From Pseudomonas brassicacearum (GTDB lineage: Bacteria; Pseudomonadota; Gammaproteobacteria; Pseudomonadales; Pseudomonadaceae): a DNA stretch of 64,000 nucleotides. Below the pieces are notes generated by a model, which saw nothing but the letters and a program-made list of their open reading frames with translations, ran no database searches and was not told the origin of the DNA. The position numbers were made by a program, and so were the translations under genes. The stretch covers positions 62,001-126,000 of the forward strand of contig NZ_MOBJ01000015.1 in assembly GCF_003732225.1 (NCBI RefSeq), in the 5' to 3' direction. Positions 1 to 8,580 of this stretch are shown in pieces; position 1 is the stretch's first letter; every line of letters begins with the position of its first letter.

Positions 1-417
1 GCAACCATCGACTACAGCCATGAAAACGTCGCACAGCGGGTGCTGGAGTTGACTGACGGCAAAAAGGTCCCCGTGGTGTACGACGGCGTCGGCAAGGACA
101 CCTGGCTGACCTCGCTCGACAGCGTGGCGCCACGCGGATTGGTGGTGAGCTTCGGCAACGCGTCGGGGGCGGTGGACGGCGTGAACCTGGGGATTCTCGC
201 CGCGAAGGGCTCGCTGTACGTGACCCGGCCAACCCTGGGGACTTACGCCAACAATGCCGAGAACCTGCAAACCATGGCCGATGAGCTGTTCGCGATGATC
301 ATCAGCGGTAAGTTGAAGGTGGACATCAGCCAGCGTTATCCACTGGCTGAAGCGGCGAAGGCACACATTGAGTTGTCGGCGCGGCGTACTACCGGGTCGA
401 CGGTGTTGCTGCCTTAA
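1..417 (+). CDS. Quinone oxidoreductase (NADPH:quinone reductase family), C-terminal part
   Basis: The reading frame is open from base 1, so the start lies outside the window; about 138 residues are visible. The segment VVYDGVGKDTW, followed by a stretch ending in VSFGNASGAV, is the second half of the Rossmann fold of zeta-crystallin-like (Qor) medium-chain dehydrogenases. The end, with PLAEAAKAHIELSARRTTG, is the usual C-terminus of that family, in which the sequence closes with a TTG(S/K)xVL element. Such enzymes reduce quinones with NADPH in the cytosol. Next to tsaC this matches the usual Pseudomonas neighbour qor, but the N-terminal catalytic half is missing, so the substrate cannot be judged. 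Confidence 0.85.
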   Translation, partial: ATIDYSHENVAQRVLELTDGKKVPVVYDGVGKDTWLTSLDSVAPRGLVVSFGNASGAVDGVNLGILAAKGSLYVTRPTLGTYANNAENLQTMADELFAMIISGKLKVDISQRYPLAEAAKAHIELSARRTTGSTVLLP

Positions 418-441
418 GTATCAGGGTGTTTGGAAGGGCCT

Positions 442-536
442 CATCGCGAGCAAGCTCGCTCCCACACTGAATCGTTGTCGTACACAAAATCTGTGTTCAC
501 TAAAGATCTACTGTGGGAGCGAGCTTGCTCGCGATG
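442..536. repeat. Inverted pair of REP elements
   Basis: Two 25-bp copies face each other (442-466 and 512-536). Each contains GGGAGCGAGCTTGCTCGCGAT and is itself a short hairpin. The pair lies between two convergent genes (the quinone oxidoreductase and tsaC), the usual location of Pseudomonas REP doublets. The same pair recurs at 7807-7882. It may also stop transcription from both sides. Confidence 0.9.
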
Positions 537-550
537 GGTTCACCTCGGTC

Positions 551-1108
551 TTAAGCCGGGCGCACAACCTTGCCAGTCGCCAGATCGCGAATCAGGCTGG
601 GATTTTTGCGCCCACCCAGATTACCGCCCAGCACCAGGTCGATTTGCCCACGGAAATACTGCTCGACGCGAATTCGCGTGCGCGCTGCCGGCCGGCCTTG
701 CGGGTTGGCTGAAGTCGACACCAACGGCCCGACCAACGCACACAAGTCCCGCACTTGCGGATGATCGCTGACCCGCAGCGCCACGGTCTCGTGTACCCCG
801 GTGATCCATTGCGGCAGCATGTTTTGATGGGGCACCAGCCAGGTGTTCGGCCCCGGCCAGGTACTGGCCATGCGATCCATCCACAGTTCCGGGAAGTCTT
901 CGAACAGGAAGTCGAACTGGCGAATGTTGTCGGCAATCAGGATCAGGCCCTTTTCCACCGAACGGCCCTTGATCGCCAGCAAACGATACACCGCCTCTTC
1001 GTCCCACGGGTCGCAACCCAGGCCCCAGACGGCTTCGGTTGGATAGGCAATCACCGCCCCTGCGCGAATTTCTCGTGCGGCTTGTTGCACACGCCAACTG
1101 TTGACCAT
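551..1108 (-). CDS. tsaC: Threonylcarbamoyl-AMP synthase TsaC (YrdC/Sua5 family)
   Basis: 185 residues, the size of the short bacterial TsaC form without a Sua5 tail. The protein makes threonylcarbamoyl-AMP from threonine, bicarbonate and ATP, the first step of t6A synthesis at position 37 of ANN-decoding tRNAs. Family motifs visible are the substrate pocket AYPTEAVWGLGCDP near the N-terminus, KGRSVEKGL (the conserved K-x-R), and STSANPQGRPA (the conserved S-x-N). It is the last gene of a minus-strand run tsaP-dprA-tsaC, 51 bp after dprA, an order conserved in gamma-proteobacteria. Confidence 0.95.
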   Translation of the reverse strand: MVNSWRVQQAAREIRAGAVIAYPTEAVWGLGCDPWDEEAVYRLLAIKGRSVEKGLILIADNIRQFDFLFEDFPELWMDRMASTWPGPNTWLVPHQNMLPQWITGVHETVALRVSDHPQVRDLCALVGPLVSTSANPQGRPAARTRIRVEQYFRGQIDLVLGGNLGGRKNPSLIRDLATGKVVRPA

Positions 1109-1159
1109 TACCGACTCTCCAAAATAAGGCTGTGCGCAGTTTACCGATCTTTTATGAAC

Positions 1160-2263
1160 CTAGCTTACGCGCGCAAACCAGCGTCCGCCTTCGCTCACCG
1201 CCCGGCCATCCATTTCAAGCTCTGTCAGCGCGGCCAATACCTTCGGCAACGCCCATCCCGCCGCGTCGGCCAGGGCCTCACTGGTATGCGGCGCGGCAAA
1301 CAGCAGGCACAGCAACGGGTGATCGATGGCGGCCGGGGCCTCTGTGGATAACGGCAGATTCTGCCAACCGCGCAGGCCTTCGAGGATATGTTCGATAGTT
1401 TCCACCAACACTGCGCCATCGCGGATCAACTGGTGGCAACCACGGGCGCCGGGATGATGGATGGAGCCTGGAATCGCATACACCTCGCGCCCTTGCTCCG
1501 CCGCCAGCCTGGCGGTGATCAACGAGCCGCTGGCAACACTGGCCTCGACCACCAGCACCCCGAGGGACAAACCGCTGATAATCCGGTTGCGACGCGGGAA
1601 GTTGCTGGCCTGTGGCCCGGCATCCAGCGGAAACTCGGACACCACCGCGCTGCCCTGGGCAATCATCGCGTCGGCAATTCGTCGATTGCGCTGTGGATAA
1701 AAATTTTCCAGTCCGGTGCCGAGCACTCCAACCGTCTGCCCACCCACATCCAATGCGGCCTGATGCGCCGCCGCATCGATGCCCAATGCCAAGCCGCTGG
1801 TGATGACAAAACCGGCGCCCGCGAGGCTGCGAGAAAACGCCGTGGCGGTGTCCATCCCCGGCCTTGATGCGCGTCGGCTGCCGACCATCGCCAACTGCGG
1901 TTTTTCCAGAATGCCCGGATCGCCCGCGACGAACAGCAGCGGCGGTGGATCACTGATTTCTGCCAGCAGCGCCGGGTAGCCAGGTTGGTCAAACATCAGT
2001 AAATACTGGCCCTCACGCTCTAGCCAGGCCAATGCGTGGTAGGCGCCGTCGCGAATTTCAGGGCTACGCCTGGCCTCGGCACTGGCCGCTGGCAACCCCA
2101 ACGCACGCCAGGCACTGGCCGGGGCGCTGATGGCTTTTGAGGCCGAGCCAAAGGCTTCGAGCAGCTTTTGAAAACGTCGTGGTCCGAGTTCCGGGAGGCG
2201 ATGCAAACGCAAACGCGCTTCCAGTTCTGCCGGCGAAACCTGCGTAGGGGCAAACAGCGGCAT
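1160..2263 (-). CDS. dprA: DNA-processing protein DprA (Smf)
   Basis: 367 residues, normal for DprA. The protein binds incoming single-stranded DNA during natural transformation and loads RecA. It shows the three expected parts: an N-terminal helical region (LPELGPRRFQKLLEAFGS), the central Rossmann-like domain with MVGSRRASRPGMDTA and TSGLALGIDAAAHQAAL, and a C-terminal winged-helix segment (LADAAGWALPKVLAALTELEMDG region). The neighbours tsaC and tsaP are the usual ones. Two perfect TTATCCACA 9-mers lie inside the gene (1343, 1692). Confidence 0.96.
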   Translation of the reverse strand: MPLFAPTQVSPAELEARLRLHRLPELGPRRFQKLLEAFGSASKAISAPASAWRALGLPAASAEARRSPEIRDGAYHALAWLEREGQYLLMFDQPGYPALLAEISDPPPLLFVAGDPGILEKPQLAMVGSRRASRPGMDTATAFSRSLAGAGFVITSGLALGIDAAAHQAALDVGGQTVGVLGTGLENFYPQRNRRIADAMIAQGSAVVSEFPLDAGPQASNFPRRNRIISGLSLGVLVVEASVASGSLITARLAAEQGREVYAIPGSIHHPGARGCHQLIRDGAVLVETIEHILEGLRGWQNLPLSTEAPAAIDHPLLCLLFAAPHTSEALADAAGWALPKVLAALTELEMDGRAVSEGGRWFARVS

Positions 2264-2343
2264 AAGATCATCCTTGATCGTTATTGGTCCTGTTGAGTCA
2301 GGAACAAGCTGTGGATAAGTCTGTTGGTAACTTGTTGAGTCTT

Positions 2344-3369
2344 TTACGGATTACGCACCTTGTCCATCACCGCCAAGGAGCGCGAGGCGTTGAGCACCAA
2401 GCCATAACTGAGCTTTTCGTAGGTGCGGAAGATCATCAGCAAACCGGCGCGCTCATCCGGGATTTTCACCTGCTCGCCCGTCACCCGGTCACGCACGGTT
2501 TCACCGGTTTTCATCACCACCAGCACGTTGCCTTCGACCAAACCGTCGCGCAGGCCCTTGTTCAGGGTCACCACATCAAGCACGCCGATCTGCGTAACAC
2601 CCCGTGGCACGTCGATGATCAAGCCGTGAATATCGGTTGTGGGTGCGCTGGGCATGAAGGTCGAATTGATCGCCCGCTCTTCGCCGCTGAACAAGCGGTC
2701 GCCGAGGCGAACCTCTTGGGTCGTGCGTTGCAAGGCAAGGGTCGCTACGTCGCCTTCAGTGGCGATGATCTCGCCGCCGCCGATGTCATCGGCGTTGATC
2801 CCCAGGAACTCTTTGCTTTGCGGGTCGCTGTAGACCTTGCCCTGACGGAAAATGCCGTACACCGAATGCGCCGGGTCGAACTTTCCGCGCGCGTAGATGC
2901 GATCGCCCATGCCACTGAGCACCCGTTCGGCGTCACCGGCAACGATATACGGCGCCTTGTTGAAGTCTTCTACGTTGTCGATGATGCGGTTGCTCAACAG
3001 GAAGCTGTTGATGGATCGCAGCGGAATACTCGGAATGGCGTCGGCCATCGGTGTGCTACGCACTTGTGGCGAGAGCTTGATAGTGCCCCTTGAAGCCCCG
3101 CGATTGACGGTCAGGCGCGGTTGCCCGTTGATATAGACCAGCGACAGCGAGTCGCCGGGATAGATCAGGTTCGGGTTTTCGATTTGCGGGTTGGCCTGCC
3201 AGAGTTCGGGCCACTTCCAGGGTTCGCGGAGATATTTCCCCGAAATGCCCCAGAGCGTGTCACCCGCCACTACGGTGTAATGCTGTGGGAAACCTTCCTT
3301 GAGTTGCACTTGTCCGTGTGCGAAACCGGCCGAGGCTAGAAGCAGCAAGGCGAGTAGTGATTTCCTCAT
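2344..3369 (-). CDS. tsaP: LysM-domain exported protein, TsaP-type secretin-associated protein
   Basis: 341 residues. A signal peptide is evident: a basic start, the hydrophobic run LLALLLLASAGFA, then cleavage near residue 19. One LysM domain follows directly (about residues 29-77: HYTVVAGDTLWGISGKYL ... NPNLIYPGDSL), which binds peptidoglycan. The rest, about 260 residues, is the conserved domain seen in the P. aeruginosa PA0020 family. PA0020 homologues are described as TsaP, which anchors the type IV pilus secretin PilQ to the cell wall. Assignment rests on the LysM-first layout and the dprA/def neighbourhood. It is divergent from def, and the 171 bp between them must hold both promoters. 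Confidence 0.82.
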   Translation of the reverse strand: MRKSLLALLLLASAGFAHGQVQLKEGFPQHYTVVAGDTLWGISGKYLREPWKWPELWQANPQIENPNLIYPGDSLSLVYINGQPRLTVNRGASRGTIKLSPQVRSTPMADAIPSIPLRSINSFLLSNRIIDNVEDFNKAPYIVAGDAERVLSGMGDRIYARGKFDPAHSVYGIFRQGKVYSDPQSKEFLGINADDIGGGEIIATEGDVATLALQRTTQEVRLGDRLFSGEERAINSTFMPSAPTTDIHGLIIDVPRGVTQIGVLDVVTLNKGLRDGLVEGNVLVVMKTGETVRDRVTGEQVKIPDERAGLLMIFRTYEKLSYGLVLNASRSLAVMDKVRNP

Positions 3370-3540
3370 GCAGTGAATCCCTTTATTATGTGCATTCGAG
3401 TAGAACGCCGGAGCCCCCGTGGCTCGCTCCCCTCTTGCTAATGAAAAGAAGGGAACTACGTTTTACAACGGTAGCCTGCATCTTCGGACCCGCCAGGCAA
3501 TCGGCCCAGACTTTACTTCACACGTGCAGCAATTACGCTT

Positions 3541-4047
3541 ATGGCTATTTTGAACATCCTCGAATTTCCCGACCCGCGCCTGCGTACTATCGCCAAACCA
3601 GTGGCCGTAGTGGACGACGAAGTGCGGCAGTTGGTCGATGACATGTTTGAAACAATGTATGAAGCACCCGGCATCGGCCTCGCGGCAACCCAGGTCAATG
3701 TGCACAAACGCGTCGTGGTCATGGACCTTTCCGAAGACCGCAGCGAACCTCGGGTGTTCATCAACCCCGAGTTCGAAACCCTGACCGACGAGATGGGCCA
3801 GTATCAGGAAGGCTGCCTGTCGGTACCGGGCTTCTACGAAAACGTCGACCGCCCGCAACGCGTCAGGATCAAGGCCCTGGACCGTGACGGCAAGCCGTTC
3901 GAGCTGATCGCCGAAGAGCTGCTGGCGGTGTGCATTCAGCACGAATGCGACCACCTCAACGGCAAATTGTTCGTCGATTACCTGTCCACGCTCAAACGCG
4001 ACCGCATCAAGAAGAAACTGGAAAAGCTCCATCGCCAGAACGCTTGA
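3541..4047 (+). CDS. def: Peptide deformylase
   Basis: 168 residues, the standard length. It removes the formyl group from the N-terminal methionine of new proteins in the cytosol. All three signature motifs are present: GIGLAATQ (residues 44-51), EGCLSVP (90-96, metal-ligand Cys91) and QHECDHLNG (from 133, with the HExxH-type ligands His134 and His138 and catalytic Glu135). It is followed after 66 bp by fmt, so formylation and deformylation genes sit together. Confidence 0.98.
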   Translation: MAILNILEFPDPRLRTIAKPVAVVDDEVRQLVDDMFETMYEAPGIGLAATQVNVHKRVVVMDLSEDRSEPRVFINPEFETLTDEMGQYQEGCLSVPGFYENVDRPQRVRIKALDRDGKPFELIAEELLAVCIQHECDHLNGKLFVDYLSTLKRDRIKKKLEKLHRQNA

Positions 4048-4113
4048 TGCCCTTCCAAAGGCTTGCTGCGGCAAGCCTTTTTCTTTTCCGCGTGTTTCCA
4101 ACCGAGAATTCCC

Positions 4114-5073
4114 ATGACTGAGCCACTGCGCATTGTCTTTGCCGGCACCCCCGAATTTGCCGCCGAACACCTCAAGGCCCTGCTCGACAGCCCTTACGAG
4201 ATCGTTGCGGTCTACACCCAACCGGATCGTCCGGCGGGCCGTGGGCAAAAGCTGATGCCGAGCCCGGTCAAGCAGTTGGCTCTGGAGCACAACATCCAGG
4301 TGTTGCAGCCGCCAACCCTGCGCAACGCCGACGCCCAGGCCGAACTGGCCGCGCTCAAGCCGGACCTGATGGTCGTCGTGGCCTACGGCCTGATCCTGCC
4401 GCAAGTGGTGCTGGATATTCCGCGCCTGGGCTGCATCAACAGCCACGCCTCGTTGCTGCCACGCTGGCGCGGTGCGGCGCCGATCCAGCGCGCCGTCGAA
4501 GCGGGTGACCGTGAAAGCGGCGTGACCGTGATGCGCATGGAAGCCGGCCTCGACACCGGGCCGATGCTGCTCAAGGTCACTACGCCAATCAGCGGCGCTG
4601 ACACCGGCGGCAGCCTGCATGACCGTCTCGCCGAGATGGGTCCGCCGGCAGTCATTCAGGCAATTGCCGGTCTGGCCGCCGGTACGCTGGAAGGTGAAGT
4701 GCAGGACGACAGCCTCGCCACTTATGCTCACAAATTGAACAAAGACGAAGCGCGCATCGACTGGAACCGTCCAGCGGTCGAATTGGAACGTCTGGTTCGC
4801 GCGTTCAATCCGTGGCCGATCTGCCACAGCACGCTCAATGGCGAAGCCTTGAAAGTGCTGTCCGCCAGCCTCGCCGAAGGCAAAGGCGCACCGGGCGAGA
4901 TCCTCAGCGCCAGCAAGGACGGCTTGATCGTCGCCTGCGGTGAACAGGCGCTGTGCCTGACCCGTCTGCAATTGCCCGGTGGCAAGGCGCTGAACTTCAG
5001 TGACTTGTTCAACAGTCGTCGTGAGAAATTTGCCCTGGGCACCGTCCTGGGCCAAGCGGTGGAAGCCCAATGA
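4114..5073 (+). CDS. fmt: Methionyl-tRNA formyltransferase
   Basis: 319 residues from the ATG at 4114; an in-frame ATG-like start further upstream (4063) adds an uncharacteristic leader, so MTEPLRIVFAGTPEF is preferred. The enzyme formylates Met-tRNA(fMet) using 10-formyl-tetrahydrofolate. The N-terminal catalytic domain carries the family motif SLLPRWRGAAPIQRA, with the catalytic Asn-His-Asp set (N in CINSHAS, D in GLDTGPML). The C-terminal tRNA-binding OB-fold domain is complete (FNPWP ... FALGTVL). The stop overlaps the rsmB start in ATGA (5070-5073), so the two genes are translationally coupled. Confidence 0.98.
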   Translation: MTEPLRIVFAGTPEFAAEHLKALLDSPYEIVAVYTQPDRPAGRGQKLMPSPVKQLALEHNIQVLQPPTLRNADAQAELAALKPDLMVVVAYGLILPQVVLDIPRLGCINSHASLLPRWRGAAPIQRAVEAGDRESGVTVMRMEAGLDTGPMLLKVTTPISGADTGGSLHDRLAEMGPPAVIQAIAGLAAGTLEGEVQDDSLATYAHKLNKDEARIDWNRPAVELERLVRAFNPWPICHSTLNGEALKVLSASLAEGKGAPGEILSASKDGLIVACGEQALCLTRLQLPGGKALNFSDLFNSRREKFALGTVLGQAVEAQ

Positions 5074-6380
5074 ATCCGCGTCTGGCCGCCGCCAAGGCAC
5101 TGGCCGCCGTCCTTAACGGCAAGGCCTCGCTGAACAGTTCGCTACCGACGCAGCTGGACAAGGTCGAAGACCGCGATCGCGGTTTCACCCAGGACCTGGC
5201 CTTCGGCACCGCACGCTGGCAGCCGCGCTTGTCGGCGCTGGCGGCCAAGTTGCTGCAAAAGCCCTTCAAAGCCGCTGACGCCGATGTCGAAGCGCTGTTG
5301 CTGGTCGGCCTCTACCAACTGCTTTACACCCGCGTCCCGGCTCACGCCGCCATCGGTGAAACCGTGGGTTGCGCCGACAAGCTGAAAAAGCCCTGGGCCA
5401 AAGCCTTGCTCAACGCTGTACTGCGCCGCGCCCAACGTGAAAGCGAAGCGCTGCTGGCCGAGCTTGAGCACGATCCGGTGGTGCGCACCGCCCACCCGCG
5501 CTGGCTGCAAAAATCCCTCAAGGCTTTCTGGCCTGAGCAATGGGAAGCCATTTGCGCGGCAAACAACGCGCACCCGCCGATGATCCTGCGGGTCAACCGT
5601 CGTCATCATTCCCGCGATGCCTACCTCGCCTTGCTGAGTGATGCCGGCGTTGCAGCCAAACCGTGCGTGTTTAGCCAGGACGGCATCGTGCTCGACACGC
5701 CGGGCGATGTGCGCCAGCTGCCGGGCTTTGCTGAAGGCTGGATCAGCGTGCAGGACGAAGCCGCACAACTGGCGGCGGATCTGCTGGACCTCGCGCCGGG
5801 CCAACGGGTGCTCGATGCCTGCTGCGCACCGGGCGGCAAAACCTGTCATATCCTCGAAGTCGAGCCCAAACTGGCCGGCGTGGTGGCCGTGGACCTGGAA
5901 GCCAAGCGTCTGGTTCGCGTGCGGGAAAACCTTGAGCGGCTGGGCCTCAGCGCCGAATTGATCGCCGCCGACGGCCGCGACACTCAGGCGTGGTGGGACG
6001 GCAAGCCGTTCCAGCGCATCCTGCTCGACGCACCGTGCTCGGCGACCGGCGTCATTCGCCGGCACCCGGACATCAAATTGACCCGCCAGCCGGATGACAT
6101 CGCCGCGCTCGCGGTGCTTCAAGGTGAGTTGCTGGACGCAATGTGGCCGACCCTCGAAGTCGGCGGCATTCTGCTGTACGCCACCTGCTCGACCTTGCCG
6201 ACTGAAAACACCGAAGTCATCGAAGCCTTCCTCGCTCGCACATCGGGCGCTCGCGAACTCGACATCGCCAGCCAGGCCGGCATCAAGCAACCGCATGGCC
6301 GCCAGTTGCTGGCGCAAGAGGGCGGTCACGACGGGTTCTATTACGCCAAGCTGATCAAGATTGCCGCCGCACGCGGTTAA
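5070..6380 (+). CDS. rsmB: 16S rRNA (cytosine-967-C5)-methyltransferase RsmB
   Basis: 436 residues. The first ~140 residues form a NusB-like RNA-binding domain (ALLVGLYQLLYTRVPAHAAIGETV). The rest is the SAM-dependent RsmB/NOP2 catalytic domain with the SAM-binding segment DACCAPGGKTCHILE and the two catalytic cysteines in DAPCSATG and ATCSTLPTEN. It methylates C967 of 16S rRNA. It overlaps fmt by four bases and is followed 23 bp later by trkA, the widely conserved fmt-rsmB-trkA operon. Confidence 0.97.
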   Translation: MNPRLAAAKALAAVLNGKASLNSSLPTQLDKVEDRDRGFTQDLAFGTARWQPRLSALAAKLLQKPFKAADADVEALLLVGLYQLLYTRVPAHAAIGETVGCADKLKKPWAKALLNAVLRRAQRESEALLAELEHDPVVRTAHPRWLQKSLKAFWPEQWEAICAANNAHPPMILRVNRRHHSRDAYLALLSDAGVAAKPCVFSQDGIVLDTPGDVRQLPGFAEGWISVQDEAAQLAADLLDLAPGQRVLDACCAPGGKTCHILEVEPKLAGVVAVDLEAKRLVRVRENLERLGLSAELIAADGRDTQAWWDGKPFQRILLDAPCSATGVIRRHPDIKLTRQPDDIAALAVLQGELLDAMWPTLEVGGILLYATCSTLPTENTEVIEAFLARTSGARELDIASQAGIKQPHGRQLLAQEGGHDGFYYAKLIKIAAARG

Positions 6381-6403
6381 GCGGATTTCAAGGGAGTGAC
6401 CGG

Positions 6404-7777
6404 ATGAAGATCATCATCCTCGGCGCCGGGCAGGTGGGCGGCACACTGGCGGAACACTTGGCCAGCGAAGCGAATGACATCACCGTGGTCGACACCGACG
6501 GCGAACGCCTGCGTGACCTCGGTGACCGCCTCGATATCCGCACCGTGCAAGGTCGTGGCTCGTTCCCGACGGTGCTGCGCCAGGCCGGTGCCGACGACGC
6601 CGACATGCTGGTGGCGGTGACCAACAGCGATGAAACCAATATGGTCGCCTGCCAGGTCGCGCATACCCTGTTTCACACGCCGACCAAAATCGCCCGGGTG
6701 CGCGAAGCCGCGTACCTGACCCGCGCCGGCCTGTTCGACAACGACGCGATTCCGGTCGACGTGCTGATCAGCCCGGAACAGGTAGTGACCCACTACATCA
6801 AGCGCCTGATCGAGCATCCCGGCGCCTTGCAGGTGATCGACTTCGCCGAGGGCAAGGCCCAGCTGGTGGCGGTCAAGGCTTACTACGGCGGGCCGTTGGT
6901 AGGGCAGCAACTGCGCCAATTGCGCGAACACATGCCGAACGTCGACACCCGCGTGGCGGCGATTTTCCGCCGTGACCGGCCGATCCTGCCGCAAGGCGAC
7001 ACAGTGATCGAAGCCGACGACGAAGTGTTTTTCATCGCCGCCAAAGCGAACATTCGTGCAGTGATGAGTGAAATGCGCCGGCTCGACGAGAGCTACAAAC
7101 GTATTGTCATCGCTGGTGGCGGGCAGATCGGCGAACGGCTGGCCGAGGCTATCGAAAGCCGCTATCAGGTGAAAATCATCGAGATGAACCCGGCGCGCTG
7201 CCGCCACCTCTCGGACACCCTCGACAGCACCGTGGTGTTGCAGGGCAGCGCCTCGGACCGCGATTTGCTGCTGGAAGAGAACATCGCCGACGCCGATCTC
7301 TTCCTGGCGCTGACCAACGATGACGAAGCCAATATCATGTCGTCACTGTTGGCCAAACGCCTGGGCGCGAAGAAGGTGATGACCATCATCAACAATCCGG
7401 CCTACGTCGACCTGATTCAGGGCGGTGACATCGACATCGCCATCAGCCCGCAACTGGCGACCATCGGCACCTTGCTGGCCCACGTGCGCCGTGGCGATAT
7501 CGTCAGCGTGCACTCACTGCGCCGCGGTGCGGCAGAAGCCATCGAGGCCATTGCCCATGGCGATGCGAAGTCGAGCAAGGTCATCGGCAAGGCCATCGAA
7601 AACATCGTCCTGCCGCCAGGCACTACCATTGGTGCGATCATTCGTGACGAAGAAGTACTGATCGCCCACGACGACACGGTGATCGAAGCTGGCGACCATG
7701 TGATTCTGTTCCTTGTGGATAAAAAGCATATCCGCGATGTGGAGAAGTTGTTCCATGTGGGGTTGAGCTTTTTCTGA
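6404..7777 (+). CDS. trkA: Trk potassium uptake system regulatory protein TrkA
   Basis: 457 residues, as in E. coli TrkA. This peripheral membrane protein binds NAD(H) and gates the TrkH/TrkG K+ channel. The architecture is duplicated: RCK-N Rossmann fold (ILGAGQVGGTLAEHL) plus TrkA-C domain, then a second Rossmann fold (IAGGGQIGERLAEAI) plus a second TrkA-C domain. The start ATG at 6404 follows GGGAGTG. No trkH gene is in the window. The transcript probably ends in the REP pair just downstream. Confidence 0.97.
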   Translation: MKIIILGAGQVGGTLAEHLASEANDITVVDTDGERLRDLGDRLDIRTVQGRGSFPTVLRQAGADDADMLVAVTNSDETNMVACQVAHTLFHTPTKIARVREAAYLTRAGLFDNDAIPVDVLISPEQVVTHYIKRLIEHPGALQVIDFAEGKAQLVAVKAYYGGPLVGQQLRQLREHMPNVDTRVAAIFRRDRPILPQGDTVIEADDEVFFIAAKANIRAVMSEMRRLDESYKRIVIAGGGQIGERLAEAIESRYQVKIIEMNPARCRHLSDTLDSTVVLQGSASDRDLLLEENIADADLFLALTNDDEANIMSSLLAKRLGAKKVMTIINNPAYVDLIQGGDIDIAISPQLATIGTLLAHVRRGDIVSVHSLRRGAAEAIEAIAHGDAKSSKVIGKAIENIVLPPGTTIGAIIRDEEVLIAHDDTVIEAGDHVILFLVDKKHIRDVEKLFHVGLSFF

Positions 7778-7806
7778 TCCTGGATTTGTGCTGACAGGCC
7801 TGGCCT

Positions 7807-7882
7807 CATCGCGAGCAAGCTCGCTCCCACATTGGATTTGCGTACGCCACAGATCAAATGTGGGAGCGAGCTTGCTCGCGAT
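7807..7882. repeat. Inverted pair of REP elements
   Basis: The same doublet as at 442-536: one arm at 7807-7831 and the opposing arm at 7859-7882, both with the GGGAGCGAGCTTGCTCGCGAT core, separated by 27 bp. It sits between trkA and the TPR gene. Confidence 0.9.
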
Positions 7883-7938
7883 AGCTATCTTGAAAACTCA
7901 CATCCCTTGCTGACGCCCCCCTTAGAAGGAAGCTACCG

Positions 7939-8253
7939 ATGCTCGAATCCCTCGAAAAAATGCTCGCCAAGGGTGTGGATAACTCGCTGCTACGCTTCGG
8001 TCTGGGCAAGGGTTATCTGGATCTGGGCGAAAATGCCCAAGCAGCCGAGCATTTCAGCCGTTGCGTGGAATTCGATCCGAAGTATTCGGCAGCCTGGAAG
8101 TTGTTGGGCAAGGCCCACTTGGCGCTGGCTGACCATGCAGCCGCCCGTCAGGCTTGGGAGCAGGGCCTGGAAGCCGCCCGCGCTCACGGCGACAAGCAGG
8201 CAGAAAAGGAAATGACGGTGTTTCTGAAGAAGCTTGACCGGTTGAAAAACTGA
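7939..8253 (+). CDS. Small tetratricopeptide-repeat protein
   Basis: 104 residues with no signal peptide or membrane segment. Two TPR-like helical pairs are visible: LLRFGLGKGYLDLGENAQAAEHFSRCVEFDPKY, then AAWKLLGKAHLALADHAAARQAWEQGLEAA, with the typical Gly/Ala/Pro spacing. TPRs bind other proteins, so this is likely a small cytosolic adaptor; the partner is unknown. The ATG at 7939 follows AAGGAAG. It is convergent with the PilZ gene, 16 bp apart. Confidence 0.85.
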   Translation: MLESLEKMLAKGVDNSLLRFGLGKGYLDLGENAQAAEHFSRCVEFDPKYSAAWKLLGKAHLALADHAAARQAWEQGLEAARAHGDKQAEKEMTVFLKKLDRLKN

Positions 8254-8269
8254 TCAAAAAACGCTCAAT

Positions 8270-8509
8270 TCAAAGGTAACGCAGTCCGATGCCTTCAGCG
8301 TCGACCAGCACCACTTCCATGCGCACTCGCGGCGCACCGCACGGCAAACCCTGCACCTGGCCATAGACCACCGCGCCCTTGGCCAACGCCGCGAGCGTCG
8401 GATGCTTCACGTAGACGCCACTGGCGGAAAGGTTGCGAGTCTGGCCCAGGCACTCGCCGAAACTCTCGTGCTGGATCTTGATTCGAAATGACTTACGGTG
8501 TTCGGACAT
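8270..8509 (-). CDS. PilZ-domain protein (predicted c-di-GMP binding)
   Basis: 79 residues if translation begins at MSEHRKSFRI (8509); a further upstream start (8563) would add 18 unremarkable residues overlapping the DnaA-box hairpin and is less likely. The two c-di-GMP binding motifs of PilZ domains are present: RKSFR (RxxxR) at residues 5-9 and NLSASG ((D/N)xSxxG) about 20 residues later. The protein is a bare PilZ domain. It would report c-di-GMP levels to an unknown partner. Confidence 0.8.
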   Translation of the reverse strand: MSEHRKSFRIKIQHESFGECLGQTRNLSASGVYVKHPTLAALAKGAVVYGQVQGLPCGAPRVRMEVVLVDAEGIGLRYL

Positions 8510-8533
8510 CTTCTGCGCCCTTGATTGAACGGT

Positions 8534-8564
8534 TGTGGATAACCCCAGCCCAAGGTTATCCACA
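8534..8564. repeat. Inverted pair of perfect DnaA boxes forming an 11-bp hairpin
   Basis: TGTGGATAACC at 8534-8544 and GGTTATCCACA at 8554-8564 are exact reverse complements separated by 9 bp. Each contains the DnaA 9-mer TTATCCACA. There is no T-run after it, so it does not look like a terminator. It lies upstream of the PilZ gene. Confidence 0.8.
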
Positions 8565-8580
8565 GATCATGCCAATGGGA

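Noticed and set aside
3463..5100. Long minus-strand open frame opposite def and fmt
   Set aside because: Shadow of high-GC coding sequence; def and fmt have full family motifs and the shadow has none.
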